Assembly: GCA_963784995.1 (NCBI GenBank)
Contig: CAWATZ010000016.1
Coordinates: forward strand, 62,001 to 126,000
Reading direction: 5' to 3'
DNA length: 64,000 nucleotides
Source of the DNA: CAWATZ01 sp963784995
Lineage (GTDB): Bacteria; Planctomycetota; Planctomycetia; Gemmatales; Gemmataceae
In this document: positions 41,540 to 49,124 of the stretch, in pieces
Position numbering within the stretch: position 1 is the first letter of the stretch
Layout: the number at the start of each line of letters is the position of its first letter
Made by a program: the position numbers and the translations under genes
The notes under the pieces: model-generated
Database searches by the model: none
Told to the model about the DNA's origin: nothing
Seen by the model: only the letters and a program-made list of their open reading frames with translations

Positions 41540-41567
41540 TTGACAGGAAAAACGCGGCTGGTACATT
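41540..41567 (+). promoter_or_regulatory. candidate cassette promoter Pc of integron B
   Basis: TTGACA (41540-41545) and TACATT (41562-41567) with a 16-bp spacer read toward the first cassette, whose ATG is 49 bp downstream. The -35 is a perfect sigma-70 consensus, rare in this GC-rich DNA. It would drive the promoterless cassettes. Confidence 0.55.
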
Positions 41568-41592
41568 CAAGAAAGTTTCTGTTGAATCATTG

Positions 41593-41599
41593 GTTCGGC
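41593..41599. other. attI-type core site of integron B
   Basis: GTTCGGC lies in the leader between intI and the first cassette, 17 bp before its ATG. It is the same core as the right boxes of the attC sites, so it is the expected attI/attC junction. The full attI extent cannot be delimited; it probably lies within 41520-41600. Confidence 0.65.
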
Positions 41600-41615
41600 C
41601 CGCAAGAGGAGTTCC

Positions 41616-42092
41616 ATGAAAATCACCATCGCTGGGCATGCCGTCGTCACGGACGACACTGGAGAGGTCACCGACGCAGCGGTTCTTCGTCGCTTGCATG
41701 GCGTTGTCTATGATCGCGAAACCTTCACGGACCATTTGGGAGACATTAACGTAGCCGGCTACGAGAAGGACATCCGCCCCGAAAACGAAGCCAGAATGCG
41801 TAAAAAGATACGCGAGGCAGAACTGGAGAACGCGACGCGCAACGCCCTTCTACCGTCTGGGCATCTCCGCCTCGTCTACAAGGAGGCTGAGAACCAGGTC
41901 TGGGTTGTAACGGAATACGAGGCCCAGCGCGTGTTGTCCGAGGCCGAAATGGCCCTCTTGGTGCAGTACACTTGCGGCCAATGGTCCGATGGAATCGGGG
42001 AGAACTTTCAATCCGTCAGCACGGAGTTGTACGGCCTTACCGTTGATTGTTCGGAGGCCATGAAGCCGGTTGTTGAGCAGACGATGCAGTAA
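41616..42092 (+). CDS. integron B cassette 1 protein, unknown
   Basis: A 158-residue protein (MKITIAGHAVVTDDTGEVTD) with AGAGGAG seven bases upstream of ATG. The charged N-terminal half (DIRPENEARMRKKIREAELE) is followed by a beta-rich half (GHLRLVYKEAENQVWVVTEY). GC is clearly lower than the flanks. As the first cassette it is closest to the Pc candidate and should be the best expressed. No family recognised. Confidence 0.7.
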   Translation: MKITIAGHAVVTDDTGEVTDAAVLRRLHGVVYDRETFTDHLGDINVAGYEKDIRPENEARMRKKIREAELENATRNALLPSGHLRLVYKEAENQVWVVTEYEAQRVLSEAEMALLVQYTCGQWSDGIGENFQSVSTELYGLTVDCSEAMKPVVEQTMQ

Positions 42093-42097
42093 ATCCA

Positions 42098-42195
42098 GCC
42101 GAACCAGCCGTTGCACCACGACCGGGGCCGCATTACGGTTTCGCGCGACATGGCGTCGTTGCAGCGGCCCCGGCGGGTGAACTTTTGCGTTCGGC
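42098..42195. other. attC site B1
   Basis: GCCGAAC (42098-42104) to GTTCGGC (42189-42195), 98 nt. ACCGGGGCCGC pairs with GCGGCCCCGG near the inside, and TTGCACCACG with CGGGTGAAC-type bulged pairing outside. It lies six bp after the cassette 1 stop. Confidence 0.75.
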
Positions 42196-42238
42196 GTGAC
42201 GATGCCACCTACGACGCGTGGCCAATTGCGGGGGCAGC

Positions 42239-42937
42239 ATGGGCTACGAAGAAAGCGCTTGCCTCGTCTTTTTTGGCATTCGCTACCTGGGAGGTGCGGA
42301 GTTTGATGACGACGCGGAGCCGCGGGCCCTGCGGGCGAAGGCCCACGGGCTGAGCGTTTGGTCCGGGCGGCGCTACCCGCCGGCTGACCCGGCTGAGCCG
42401 GGCTACTTCTTGCTGGTCGGTGATCGGTTGACCGACGTCGGCTACGACGGGCGGTGCGAGGAATCGGTCCCGGCTTCCAAGTTGCGCAAGGCGATCCAGT
42501 CCGTGCCGGCGCAACTGCGCAAGGCCGGCTTCACCAGGAGGCCGGACCTCTGGGTGCAGTGCCGGTTCGACGGAGCAGCCGATTGGAGCCACTGTTGGTA
42601 CACGGCCATCTTCGGGGTGCGCTGGGTTCACTCGGAGGACGCCGACTGGGAGGCCGACCCTCGCGTGCTGGCGGGCCGCAAGGGCGGGCTGGCGGGCTGG
42701 TCCCTCCGGTGCCGCCGGGGGGTGGACGACTACGACGACGTCGTGAACGAAGACAACCTGTGGGTGCTGGTCGGCGATCGGCTGGCGCTCGTGGGGGACG
42801 GCAAGGAGGATTCCGCCCACATTTCGGCTGCCGACCTGCTGAAACGGATGGAGGCGACACAGGAGCGTTTGCAACGGGCGGGCTTGCGCACGACGCCGGC
42901 CTTGTCGGCGCATTGCGATATTGACCTCGGCGACTGA
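42239..42937 (+). CDS. integron B cassette 2 protein with internal duplication
   Basis: A 232-residue protein (MGYEESACLVFFGIRYLGGA). Two halves repeat the same pattern: VFFGIRYLGG ... RALRAKAHGLSVW ... FLLVGDRLTDVG, then AIFGVRWVHS ... RVLAGRKGGLAGW ... WVLVGDRLALVG. Each half is about 115 residues, so the protein is a tandem of one unknown domain. It is flanked by attC B1 and B2. Confidence 0.7.
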   Translation: MGYEESACLVFFGIRYLGGAEFDDDAEPRALRAKAHGLSVWSGRRYPPADPAEPGYFLLVGDRLTDVGYDGRCEESVPASKLRKAIQSVPAQLRKAGFTRRPDLWVQCRFDGAADWSHCWYTAIFGVRWVHSEDADWEADPRVLAGRKGGLAGWSLRCRRGVDDYDDVVNEDNLWVLVGDRLALVGDGKEDSAHISAADLLKRMEATQERLQRAGLRTTPALSAHCDIDLGD

Positions 42938-42951
42938 TTCTGCCGTGAGCC

Positions 42952-43047
42952 GCCGAACCACTTGCTGCACCTGACCGCGGGGGCATGACGGCTCTGTGCG
43001 GCGCTCAGGCTCGCCGGCCCCCGCGGCAGGTGAGCGAATCGTTCGAC
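42952..43047. other. attC site B2
   Basis: GCCGAAC (42952-42958) to GTTCGAC (43041-43047), 96 nt. CACCTGACCGCGGGGGC pairs with GCCCCCGCGGCAGGTG apart from one unpaired A, the clearest example in the window of the attC extrahelical base. Confidence 0.82.
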
Positions 43048-43061
43048 GGCAGGAGTCACTC

Positions 43062-43553
43062 ATGGAACGGGACCCGAGTGAGCCCCCATTCGAGGAGTGG
43101 TTCTGGCCGTTGCTGGAGTCGTCGAAGCCGAGCCTGCGGGCGCTATGCCGCAAGCTGGAAGCGCTGTCCAAGGAGCAACTCTTCTGCTTCCAGCGCCAGT
43201 ACGCCGACGCGATGGACTATGTGTACCGCGACCACTGGGACGACCCGGAACTCCCCCCCACGGTGCGCGAGTCCGGCCTTGGAGACGACTTCAGGGCCTG
43301 GGTGGTCAGCCAGGGCAAGGCGTTCTACTACGAGGTGCGGAGCAACCCGGACCGCCTCCAGAAATACCTTGACACCTTCGAGGCTTGCGACACCGGCTCG
43401 GGCTTTGCGGAGTTGCGCTGGGATCGCGAGGTCGATCGGGATGAATACCGCGGTTACCAGTGCCCGTCAATGATTGCCTTCCCCATCTTCGAGGCCCGCT
43501 TCGGGAAGAGCATGAAAGAGGCGATCTACACGGGCAGGAGCGAAGTCCCGTGA
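43062..43553 (+). CDS. integron B cassette 3: DUF4240 protein
   Basis: A 163-residue protein (MERDPSEPPFEEWFWPLLES). FWPLLESSKPSLRALCRKLE, LSKEQLFCFQRQYADAMDYV, GDDFRAWVVSQGKAFYYEVR and NPDRLQKYL match DUF4240, a helical domain of unknown function found in many single-gene contexts. It starts 15 bp after attC B2 and stops 12 bp before B3. Confidence 0.78.
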   Translation: MERDPSEPPFEEWFWPLLESSKPSLRALCRKLEALSKEQLFCFQRQYADAMDYVYRDHWDDPELPPTVRESGLGDDFRAWVVSQGKAFYYEVRSNPDRLQKYLDTFEACDTGSGFAELRWDREVDRDEYRGYQCPSMIAFPIFEARFGKSMKEAIYTGRSEVP

Positions 43554-43564
43554 CGGCAGTCAAC

Positions 43565-43654
43565 GTCGAACCAGCCGCTCCAGCAGACGGCCCCAACACG
43601 TCCCTGTAGAATGAGCAGGGTTCTTGCGGCCGCTGCTGAGCGTGGTTGTTCGCC
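43565..43654. other. attC site B3
   Basis: GTCGAAC (43565-43571) to GTTCGCC (43648-43654), 90 nt. CTCCAGCAGACGGC pairs with GCCGCTGCTGAG with extra C and A bases in the left arm. TGTAGAATG in the loop is shared with A3. Confidence 0.78.
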
Positions 43655-43705
43655 CGGTCGCCACCCGTCACGATCCAGCGTCGTGACACGAACCCGGAGG
43701 CTGCG

Positions 43706-44608
43706 ATGAACAAGTTCCCGCTCAGTGTCGCCCTGGGACTTATCCTGATCGTGCAAGCCCCGACTCTCGCCCCTGCGCAGGAAAAGGAAGCCGTTTACAA
43801 GGGGAAGACCGTCGGCGAGTGGCTGCAAGTGCTCAAGAGCGGCGGTCCCGCCGACCGGGAGAAGGCCATCGGTGCCCTGGGGTAGCTCGGCCCCGAAGCC
43901 AAGGCGGCGGTCCCGGCGCTGATCGCGGTACTCCGGGACAAGGACGCGACCTACTTCGAGCACAGGGGGGCACTCTCGGCGCTGGGCCGGATCGGCTTGC
44001 CGGCCGTCCCGCCGCTGATCGAGATCGTTAAGGATAAGAAGGCCAAGACGGTTGACCGAATGGTAGCCAGCGAGGCACTCGGCAGGGTAGGGTCGGACGC
44101 GATCCCGGAGCTGGTCAAGCTCCTCAAGTCCGAGGATAAGGACACGCGCTACTGGGCGCGGCCGCGATCGGCAAGGGCGGCCCGCAGGGCAAGGGCGCGG
44201 TTGATGCCCTGTGCGCCGCCCTTGCCGATAAGGATGACTACGTTCGCATGATGGCCGCCCGCGCTGGGCAAGATCGGCCCGAAGGCGAAAGACGCCATTC
44301 CGCATCTGGGCAAGATGGTGCGCGACGATGAGGCAATGGGGTTCGAGGCCTGCATCGCGCTCGCCAACATTGGCCCGGCCGCCGTGCCGGCGTTGATCGA
44401 AGGGGTCGGGGGCACCAAATCGGAATCGACCCGCTGGGAGGCTATCCGGGCGCTGCGAACGATCGGGCCGGAGGCCAAAGCCGCCGTTCCGTTGCTCCTC
44501 GACCTGGCCAAGAAGCGGGAATCGACGCTGACGCGCGAGTACGCAAGGTCGGCCGTTCTGGTGATCGATCCCGAGGCAGCGGCCAAGGCCGGTATCAAGG
44601 ACGAGTGA
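43706..44608 (+). pseudogene. secreted HEAT-repeat protein, decayed cassette gene
   Basis: Starts MNKFPLSVALGLILIVQAPT with a signal peptide, then GKTVGEWLQVLKSGGPADRE and PBS/HEAT-type repeats (KAAVPALIAVLRDKDATYFE; DAIPELVKLLKSEDKDTRYW; AAVPALIEGVGGTKSESTRW). It is broken by an amber stop at 43883-43885, probably CAG to TAG, and by frame changes near 44160 and 44265. The repeats resume in other frames up to GIKDE at 44608. HEAT repeats usually mediate protein contacts. The stop codon plus two indels in one gene suggest real decay, although this sequence has other single indels. Confidence 0.75.
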
Positions 44609-44650
44609 TTGCTTCAGGATGGGACGACTGGCTCTTGTTGCCGTGCGCGG

Positions 44651-44666
44651 TCCGAACCAGCCGTTG
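44651..44666. other. left half of attC B4, split by a group II intron
   Basis: TCCGAACCAGCCGTTG has the same left-arm sequence as attC B1 (CGAACCAGCCGTTG). It is cut off by GTGCGATTCG, a group II 5' end. The matching right box GTTCGGT appears at 46894-46900, 2.2 kb later. Confidence 0.65.
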
Positions 44667-46629
44667 GTGCGATTCGTCGCGATGATGGGATCTGTAACGA
44701 CTTACGAAAGGAAGAGTGAGGACGTTACCTGTTATGCCGCTAACAGTCTGCTACCACAGCGTGCGTCGCTGGTAACGGCGGGGTGCGAAGCCTGTGGGAC
44801 AACGGTAACCTCAGGGACCTGTGAGCCCTGGTCGTGAGAGCGTGAGCCGACACGGCGACTGCCAGCAGCAAGGCGGTCGGGGGCTGAGCAGCTTGGGGCA
44901 TGGTTAACCAGAAGGTGAAGTGCCGTCAAGGCCGTGATGTTCAAACAGCCAGAAGGGAAGCATAAGCTGCTGACAGGCTGTAACCAAAACGGTAAGTGAC
45001 CAGGTGTGGGGGCTTCAGCGTTCTCCCACCGCGGCTGCCGTGTCACCGGCAGAGGCACAACCTAACCTCCAACGATTCCATCGTTGAACGAAGTAACCCC
45101 GTTGTTCTCCTGACCCCATACGCCACTGGGGAGGGACAGTGAGCCGTGAGGCTCACCCACGGAGCAGCAGGAACGGGATGAGGGAAGAAGCAAATGCCTG
45201 TCTGTAATGGGCAGGATACCAGGGTAGTCCCCCACGGACGCAATCCCTGGACGCGCAAGCGGGCCGACGTCCCTCGGATCTTCCATCACGAGAGAACCTT
45301 GGCCAACCGACCTGAGGGGGCGACGCAGACATGTCGGCGGTGGCAACACCTGCTGGTGCGGTTCCCAACACGGCAGTAGACTGGCATGCCATTAACTGGC
45401 AGAAAGTCTACCGCACGGTTCGTCGGCTCCAGGCGCGTATCGTGAAGGCGGTGCGGGAGGGTAAGTGGCATAAGGTCAACGCTCTGGTTTATTTACTCAC
45501 CCACTCGTTTTCTGGCCGGGCTCTGGCCATTCTGCGAGTTGTCAGTAATCAAGGTGCGCGGACCTCCGGCGTGGATGGAGTCCTCTGGAACACGCCGGAG
45601 GCCAAGTCGAACGCTTTCAGCGTCCTGCGTCGGCACGGCGACCAACCGCAACCGCTGCGCAGGGTCTACATCCCCAAGAGCAACGGCAAACGCCGTCCAC
45701 TCGGCATCCTCACCATGACGGATCGGGCCATGGAGGCTCTGTACCTGCTGCCGCTCGATCCCATGGCGGAAACCCAGGGCGATGGCCACTCTTACGGCTT
45801 TCGTCTGGAACGCAACTGTGCGGATGCCCTGGAACAGGTTCACCTGTTGCTGGGCAACCCGCACGGTCCACGTTGGATTCTGGAAGGGGACATCAAAGCC
45901 TGCTTTGATCGCATCAGCCATGACTGGCTGTTGACACACATCCCCCTGGACAAGGACCTGTTGCGCCGTTGGCTGAAAGCGGGTTTCCTGGAGAAGCAAG
46001 TGTTGTTCGCCACCACGGAAGGAACACCTCAAGGCGGAATTATCTCCCCCGTCCTGGCGAACCGTGCCCTGGATGGACTGCAACAGTTGCTGGTGGAACA
46101 TTTCCCCAGCAGCAAGCAATGGAATGGCAAAGTCCACCTGGTACGCTATGCGGATGACTTCATCATCACCGGCACATCCAAGGTTCTCCTGGAGTATGAA
46201 GTCAAGCCTCTCGTGGCACAATTCCTGGCGGAGCGGGGTCTCGAACTCTCCCACGAGAAAACCACCATCACGCATGTCGAACACGGTTTCGATTTCCTGG
46301 GTCAAACGATCCGACGCTACCGTTGCGGCAAGGTGTTACTGAAACCCTCGCGCCGCAGCGTCAAGACGTTCCTGACCAAGATCCAGCAAACCATCGCGCA
46401 GGCAGGCAGCCTGACGGCGGGCCAGTTGATCCAGCGTTTGAATCAACAGATCAAGGGCTGGACGATGTACCACCGTCACGCGAGCAGCAAACGCATCTTC
46501 ACGCAAGTGGATCGGCGGCTTTTTCGCCTGGTGTGGCACTGGTGTTTACGACGCCACGACCAGAAGAGTCGGACCTGGGTGAAACAGACCTATTTCCAAA
46601 GCCGGGGTAACCGACACTGGGTGTTCACC
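44667..46629 (+). mobile_element. group II intron with reverse transcriptase, inserted in attC B4
   Basis: The 5' end GTGCGATTCG at 44667 is followed by 664 nt of structured leader and then an LtrA-type reverse transcriptase. No domain V/VI is visible after the protein; instead the GGGGACGCATCTCA element begins at 46630 and overwrites the protein's end. The intron is therefore 3'-truncated. Introns that target attC hairpins are known (group IIC-attC), but this protein has an RVT_N-like N-terminus typical of other classes. Confidence 0.65.
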
Positions 46630-46680
46630 GGGAATAAAGGGGACGCATCTCAAATCATACGAATTGGCACATTTGTGTGA
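45331..46680 (+). CDS. ltrA: group II intron reverse transcriptase/maturase (3' end replaced)
   Basis: A 449-residue protein. The RVT_N-like region WHAINWQKVYRTVRRLQARI opens it. RT blocks: TSGVDGV, RVYIPKSNGKRRPLGILTM, ILEGDIKACFDRISHDWLL, TPQGGIISPVLANRALDGLQ and the catalytic VRYADDFIITG. Thumb/maturase domain follows (RLNQQIKGWTMYHRHASSKR). The family normally ends soon after YFxxxGxRxWVF; here WVFTG is followed by NKGDASQIIRIGTFV, encoded by the hairpin element, and any DNA-binding or endonuclease part is absent. It might act in trans on the ORF-less intron at 37166. Confidence 0.88.
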   Translation: MSAVATPAGAVPNTAVDWHAINWQKVYRTVRRLQARIVKAVREGKWHKVNALVYLLTHSFSGRALAILRVVSNQGARTSGVDGVLWNTPEAKSNAFSVLRRHGDQPQPLRRVYIPKSNGKRRPLGILTMTDRAMEALYLLPLDPMAETQGDGHSYGFRLERNCADALEQVHLLLGNPHGPRWILEGDIKACFDRISHDWLLTHIPLDKDLLRRWLKAGFLEKQVLFATTEGTPQGGIISPVLANRALDGLQQLLVEHFPSSKQWNGKVHLVRYADDFIITGTSKVLLEYEVKPLVAQFLAERGLELSHEKTTITHVEHGFDFLGQTIRRYRCGKVLLKPSRRSVKTFLTKIQQTIAQAGSLTAGQLIQRLNQQIKGWTMYHRHASSKRIFTQVDRRLFRLVWHWCLRRHDQKSRTWVKQTYFQSRGNRHWVFTGNKGDASQIIRIGTFV

Positions 46681-46754
46681 TTTGGGAATAAAGGGGACGC
46701 ATCTCAAATCATACGAATTGGCACATTTGTGTGATTTGAGATGCGTCCCCTTTT
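46630..46754. repeat. 54-bp tandem duplication with GGGGACGCATCTCA hairpin
   Basis: 46630-46683 and 46684-46737 are identical 54-bp units. The second unit plus the following bases forms a hairpin of AAAGGGGACGCATCTCAAAT (from 46690) with its complement ending at 46753, a 22-bp perfect stem and 20-nt loop. The core is the same as at 40383-40440. Confidence 0.82.
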
Positions 46755-46786
46755 GCATTAAACGCCGGTGTGAGACAGAACAAAAA

Positions 46787-46870
46787 CCGTGATAGACAAC
46801 CGAGCCGTGCTATCCAGCCGGGCCGTGATAGGCAACCGAGCCCGGATAGGCAACTGAGCCGTGCTATGCG
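46787..46870. repeat. degenerate 20-bp GATAGGCAACCGAGCC repeats
   Basis: About four to five imperfect units of CGTGATAGGCAACCGAGC recur every 18-22 bp, between the hairpin element and the right box of attC B4. They resemble the ATAGGCTGACCGG repeats at 33787-33920. No spacers of uniform unique sequence, so not CRISPR. Confidence 0.5.
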
Positions 46871-46893
46871 GCCGGCCGGCTGTCTACTCAACT

Positions 46894-46900
46894 GTTCGGT
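46894..46900. other. right core box of the split attC B4
   Basis: GTTCGGT, 18 bp before the next cassette start, the same spacing as after the other attC right boxes. Together with 44651-44666 it would form one attC if the intron and repeats were removed. Confidence 0.5.
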
Positions 46901-46917
46901 GCCGGAGGCACGCGACC

Positions 46918-47403
46918 GTGGACCTGCACCCTTACGACAACGTGGAGCGTCGCTTCCGCCACACTGACGCGGCTGGGGAGGAAGGTCGCGCGGTGGTCGC
47001 CCGGGTGTTGGGCCTCCCGGAGCCGCCGGCCGGCGAACTGCTCTACGATCTGTCGTTCTTCAGCGGCGGGGTCGGCGTCCTCGATCGCCTCGCGATCACA
47101 CTCGCGGCCGACCCCGCGCTTTGGTTGAGCGTGGCGAGTTCCCTGCGGGGCCGGACCCCGGAGGAAGCAGCGGCGGACAAATCGTGGGCAGGGAAACTCA
47201 TCTGGCTCCTCACCGGCGAGGAGGAAGAGGTTCCGATTCGCCCCGCGGCGATCCGGTTCATTAATCAGCACCGTCGGGAGTTCCAGGCCGAGTGTGTCCC
47301 GTCGAGCCGAATCCTCTTCGGGCACGAGAGCGACGTGAATGACTGGGTGGCCTTGTGGGGTGACGACAAGCGGCTGAACTGCCTCGGCTATAGTCAGGGC
47401 TAG
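46918..47403 (+). CDS. integron B cassette 5 protein, unknown
   Basis: A 161-residue protein from GTG 46918 (VDLHPYDNVERRFRHTDAAG), GGAGG eleven bases upstream. Mostly helical, with SFFSGGVGVLDRLAITLAAD and AAIRFINQHRREFQAECVPS. No family recognised. It is numbered fifth because the HEAT gene precedes the split attC. Confidence 0.62.
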   Translation: MDLHPYDNVERRFRHTDAAGEEGRAVVARVLGLPEPPAGELLYDLSFFSGGVGVLDRLAITLAADPALWLSVASSLRGRTPEEAAADKSWAGKLIWLLTGEEEEVPIRPAAIRFINQHRREFQAECVPSSRILFGHESDVNDWVALWGDDKRLNCLGYSQG

Positions 47404-47405
47404 CC

Positions 47406-47500
47406 GCCGAATCAGCCACTGCAGCAGATCCCCGCCGCATTGGTTGTTTCTGACCCGCGGCCTCCTGCACGGCGGGGGCTGCTGCGCGGGGTCGTTCGGT
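47406..47500. other. attC site B5
   Basis: GCCGAAT (47406-47412) to GTTCGGT (47494-47500), 95 nt. The left box has AAT in place of the otherwise constant AAC, so this site may recombine poorly. CAGCAGATCCCCGCCG pairs with CGGCGGGGGCTGCTG with bulges. Confidence 0.7.
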
Positions 47501-47532
47501 TTCAGAGAGTAGGCGTTGGGGTGTTTTGGGAA

Positions 47533-48009
47533 ATGTCGCTGCAAGTTTGGCTCTCGTCGGCCATCAACCCCGCAGCGCTGAAGGAGGCGCTCATGGAGTT
47601 CTCTGCCGGCTATTCGGTTGTAATCGGCCGTGACTGGGAAACAGTACTCCCCCCAGCCGATAGCAACCCCCTGCCGTGGGTAGGCGCTTTGTTGTCCGAA
47701 AACGCAAGCGAGTTTCCGCTCCAAGTCGATGTGTTCGCCCCAACGTCAGACGTATATCAAGATCGGCAGCGCCTGGCGAAGTTCCTCTCATTGCGGTTCG
47801 GTTGCCGGGCGCTTTGCGATGGCTCGTTGCACGGGGATAGCGAATCGCCCTATTGGTCCATTATCTGGGACGGTGGGCGTTCCTACTTGGCGGATGATTG
47901 TAATACGCTTGTTGCCGATGGAGAAGGCGGGCCGGTACGTGTCGTGAGGCCCTTGGACATCCAAATACCGGCCGAACCAATTGCTCCAGCAGACAGCCCA
48001 CGCGATTGA
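47533..48009 (+). CDS. integron B cassette 6 protein, unknown
   Basis: A 158-residue protein (MSLQVWLSSAINPAALKEAL) with LKEALMEFSAGYSVVIGRDW and FLSLRFGCRALCDGSLHGDS. It looks like a small alpha/beta domain of unknown family. The last 13 codons overlap attC B6. GC is lower than average for the window. Confidence 0.65.
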   Translation: MSLQVWLSSAINPAALKEALMEFSAGYSVVIGRDWETVLPPADSNPLPWVGALLSENASEFPLQVDVFAPTSDVYQDRQRLAKFLSLRFGCRALCDGSLHGDSESPYWSIIWDGGRSYLADDCNTLVADGEGGPVRVVRPLDIQIPAEPIAPADSPRD

Positions 48010-48070
48010 GGGCTTGTCGAGCTTCACTGTCTGGCCCGCGTGAGCCGCCGGCTGAGCCTGTCCGTTCGCC
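47971..48070. other. attC site B6
   Basis: GCCGAAC (47971-47977) to GTTCGCC (48064-48070), 100 nt. The CACGCGATTGAGGGC ... CCCGCGTGAG inner block is shared with A2 and A5. It is the last attC-like site in the array. Confidence 0.75.
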
Positions 48071-48101
48071 GGACAGACGGTGCGCTGGTTGTCCGGAGGC
48101 A

Positions 48102-48689
48102 ATGTACGCCATGGCAAGACTCATCGAGGGCGGTCTCCCCGTCGTCAACTGGATGCAAGCCGAAACCCTCCAGGCCCTTCACGAGGGCCAAACCGCCGGC
48201 AGCATCATGGCCGAACGCCGAGTCCGGCGCGACACCTTCTACAGCCACACGCTGGGCCTCCGCAAACGCGGCCTCGTCACCGAAGGCAAACAGGGCCAGA
48301 AAGGCAGCATCAAGGCCCTCGTGAAACCCCGCGACTTCCTGGTCAAGGGCGAGAAACCGCTCGACGAAGCCTGGTTCACGAGCCTCGTCGTCGAGCTGGC
48401 CAGGCAGGCCCTGACGGACGAAACGGTCGTCCCCGTCCTGGCTGACGCGCTTCAGGACGCCGGGTGTGTTGATCGGGACGTCCTGGATCTTCTCTTGCAG
48501 GACCCGCCCAGGAGCGTATCAGTCGATGAGGCGTTGCCCGTCCTTCCCTCCTCGCATTTGCGCTCGGACGCGAGCAGGTCAGCCTGGGAGGCTTATCGGA
48601 AGCGTCGGCGCGATCGGGCCAGGTACGTTGACCCGCGAGTCGATTTCCTGCGCAGGAGAAAACGCTTGCTGCAACGGATCGCGAACTGA
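48102..48689 (+). CDS. winged-helix-like protein, last gene of the array or flanking gene
   Basis: A 195-residue protein (MYAMARLIEGGLPVVNWMQA) with GGAGG six bases upstream. ALHEGQTAGSIMAERRVRRD and FYSHTLGLRKRGLVTEGKQG look like a winged-helix region. The C-terminus is strongly basic (YRKRRRDRARYVDPRVDFLR), suggesting nucleic-acid binding. No attC follows it, so it is either the final cassette with a lost site or chromosomal DNA. Confidence 0.55.
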   Translation: MYAMARLIEGGLPVVNWMQAETLQALHEGQTAGSIMAERRVRRDTFYSHTLGLRKRGLVTEGKQGQKGSIKALVKPRDFLVKGEKPLDEAWFTSLVVELARQALTDETVVPVLADALQDAGCVDRDVLDLLLQDPPRSVSVDEALPVLPSSHLRSDASRSAWEAYRKRRRDRARYVDPRVDFLRRRKRLLQRIAN

Positions 48690-48860
48690 TTTTCCATCTT
48701 TTTCGTCGCGGCTACCCCTTCGGCCCTTCCCGGATCGGTTGCCAGACCCCGAGAGCGAAGGCGAGGGAGTTTGCTCTTTTCCCATTTGGGCCTGCTATGC
48801 TATCCTGCTCAAACGCTGGACGGATTCAGAGCGATCCCCTTTGCTGAGGAAAGGAATCTC

Positions 48861-49124
48861 ATGGCTGCCAAGAAGACCACCTGCCCCATTTCGCGTGCGG
48901 ACTTTCGCTCCAAGGCCAAGCCGCTGACGGTGAGCATCACTGGCCAGAACATGGAGGCCGAGGTCAAGGAGTTCTCCACCGGCTCGCTGGGCTGGTATCT
49001 GAACACCAAGATCTCCGTCGAGATTGACGGCGTCCGGGTGCCGGTGCAGATCGGCCTGAACCTGACCATCGTCGGCAGCAAGGAACTCCCCGGCGCCGAG
49101 CCGAAGGAAGAGGCGGCGGCCTAA
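48861..49124 (+). CDS. small conserved hypothetical protein
   Basis: An 87-residue protein (MAAKKTTCPISRADFRSKAK) with AGGAAAGGAA upstream. Short beta-rich body (LGWYLNTKISVEIDGVRVPV, QIGLNLTIVGSKEL) and an acidic tail. No family recognised, but it looks like a typical single-domain planctomycete protein. It overlaps the stop of the convergent nuclease gene by four bases. Confidence 0.65.
   Translation: MAAKKTTCPISRADFRSKAKPLTVSITGQNMEAEVKEFSTGSLGWYLNTKISVEIDGVRVPVQIGLNLTIVGSKELPGAEPKEEAAA

Noticed and set aside
43706..44608. Programmed readthrough or frameshifting in the HEAT-repeat gene
   Set aside because: There is an amber codon plus two indels with no slippery sequence or downstream structure that I can identify. 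Decay or sequence error is simpler.
45331..46680. Reverse transcriptase as a diversity-generating retroelement or retron RT
   Set aside because: It has the maturase/thumb region and RVT_N start of group II intron proteins, with a ribozyme-like leader. No template/variable repeat pair or msr/msd structure was found.
46787..46870. Short repeats considered as a CRISPR array
   Set aside because: Units are degenerate and contiguous, without uniform unique spacers, and no cas genes are near. The same holds for the 27-bp repeats at 24644-24751.
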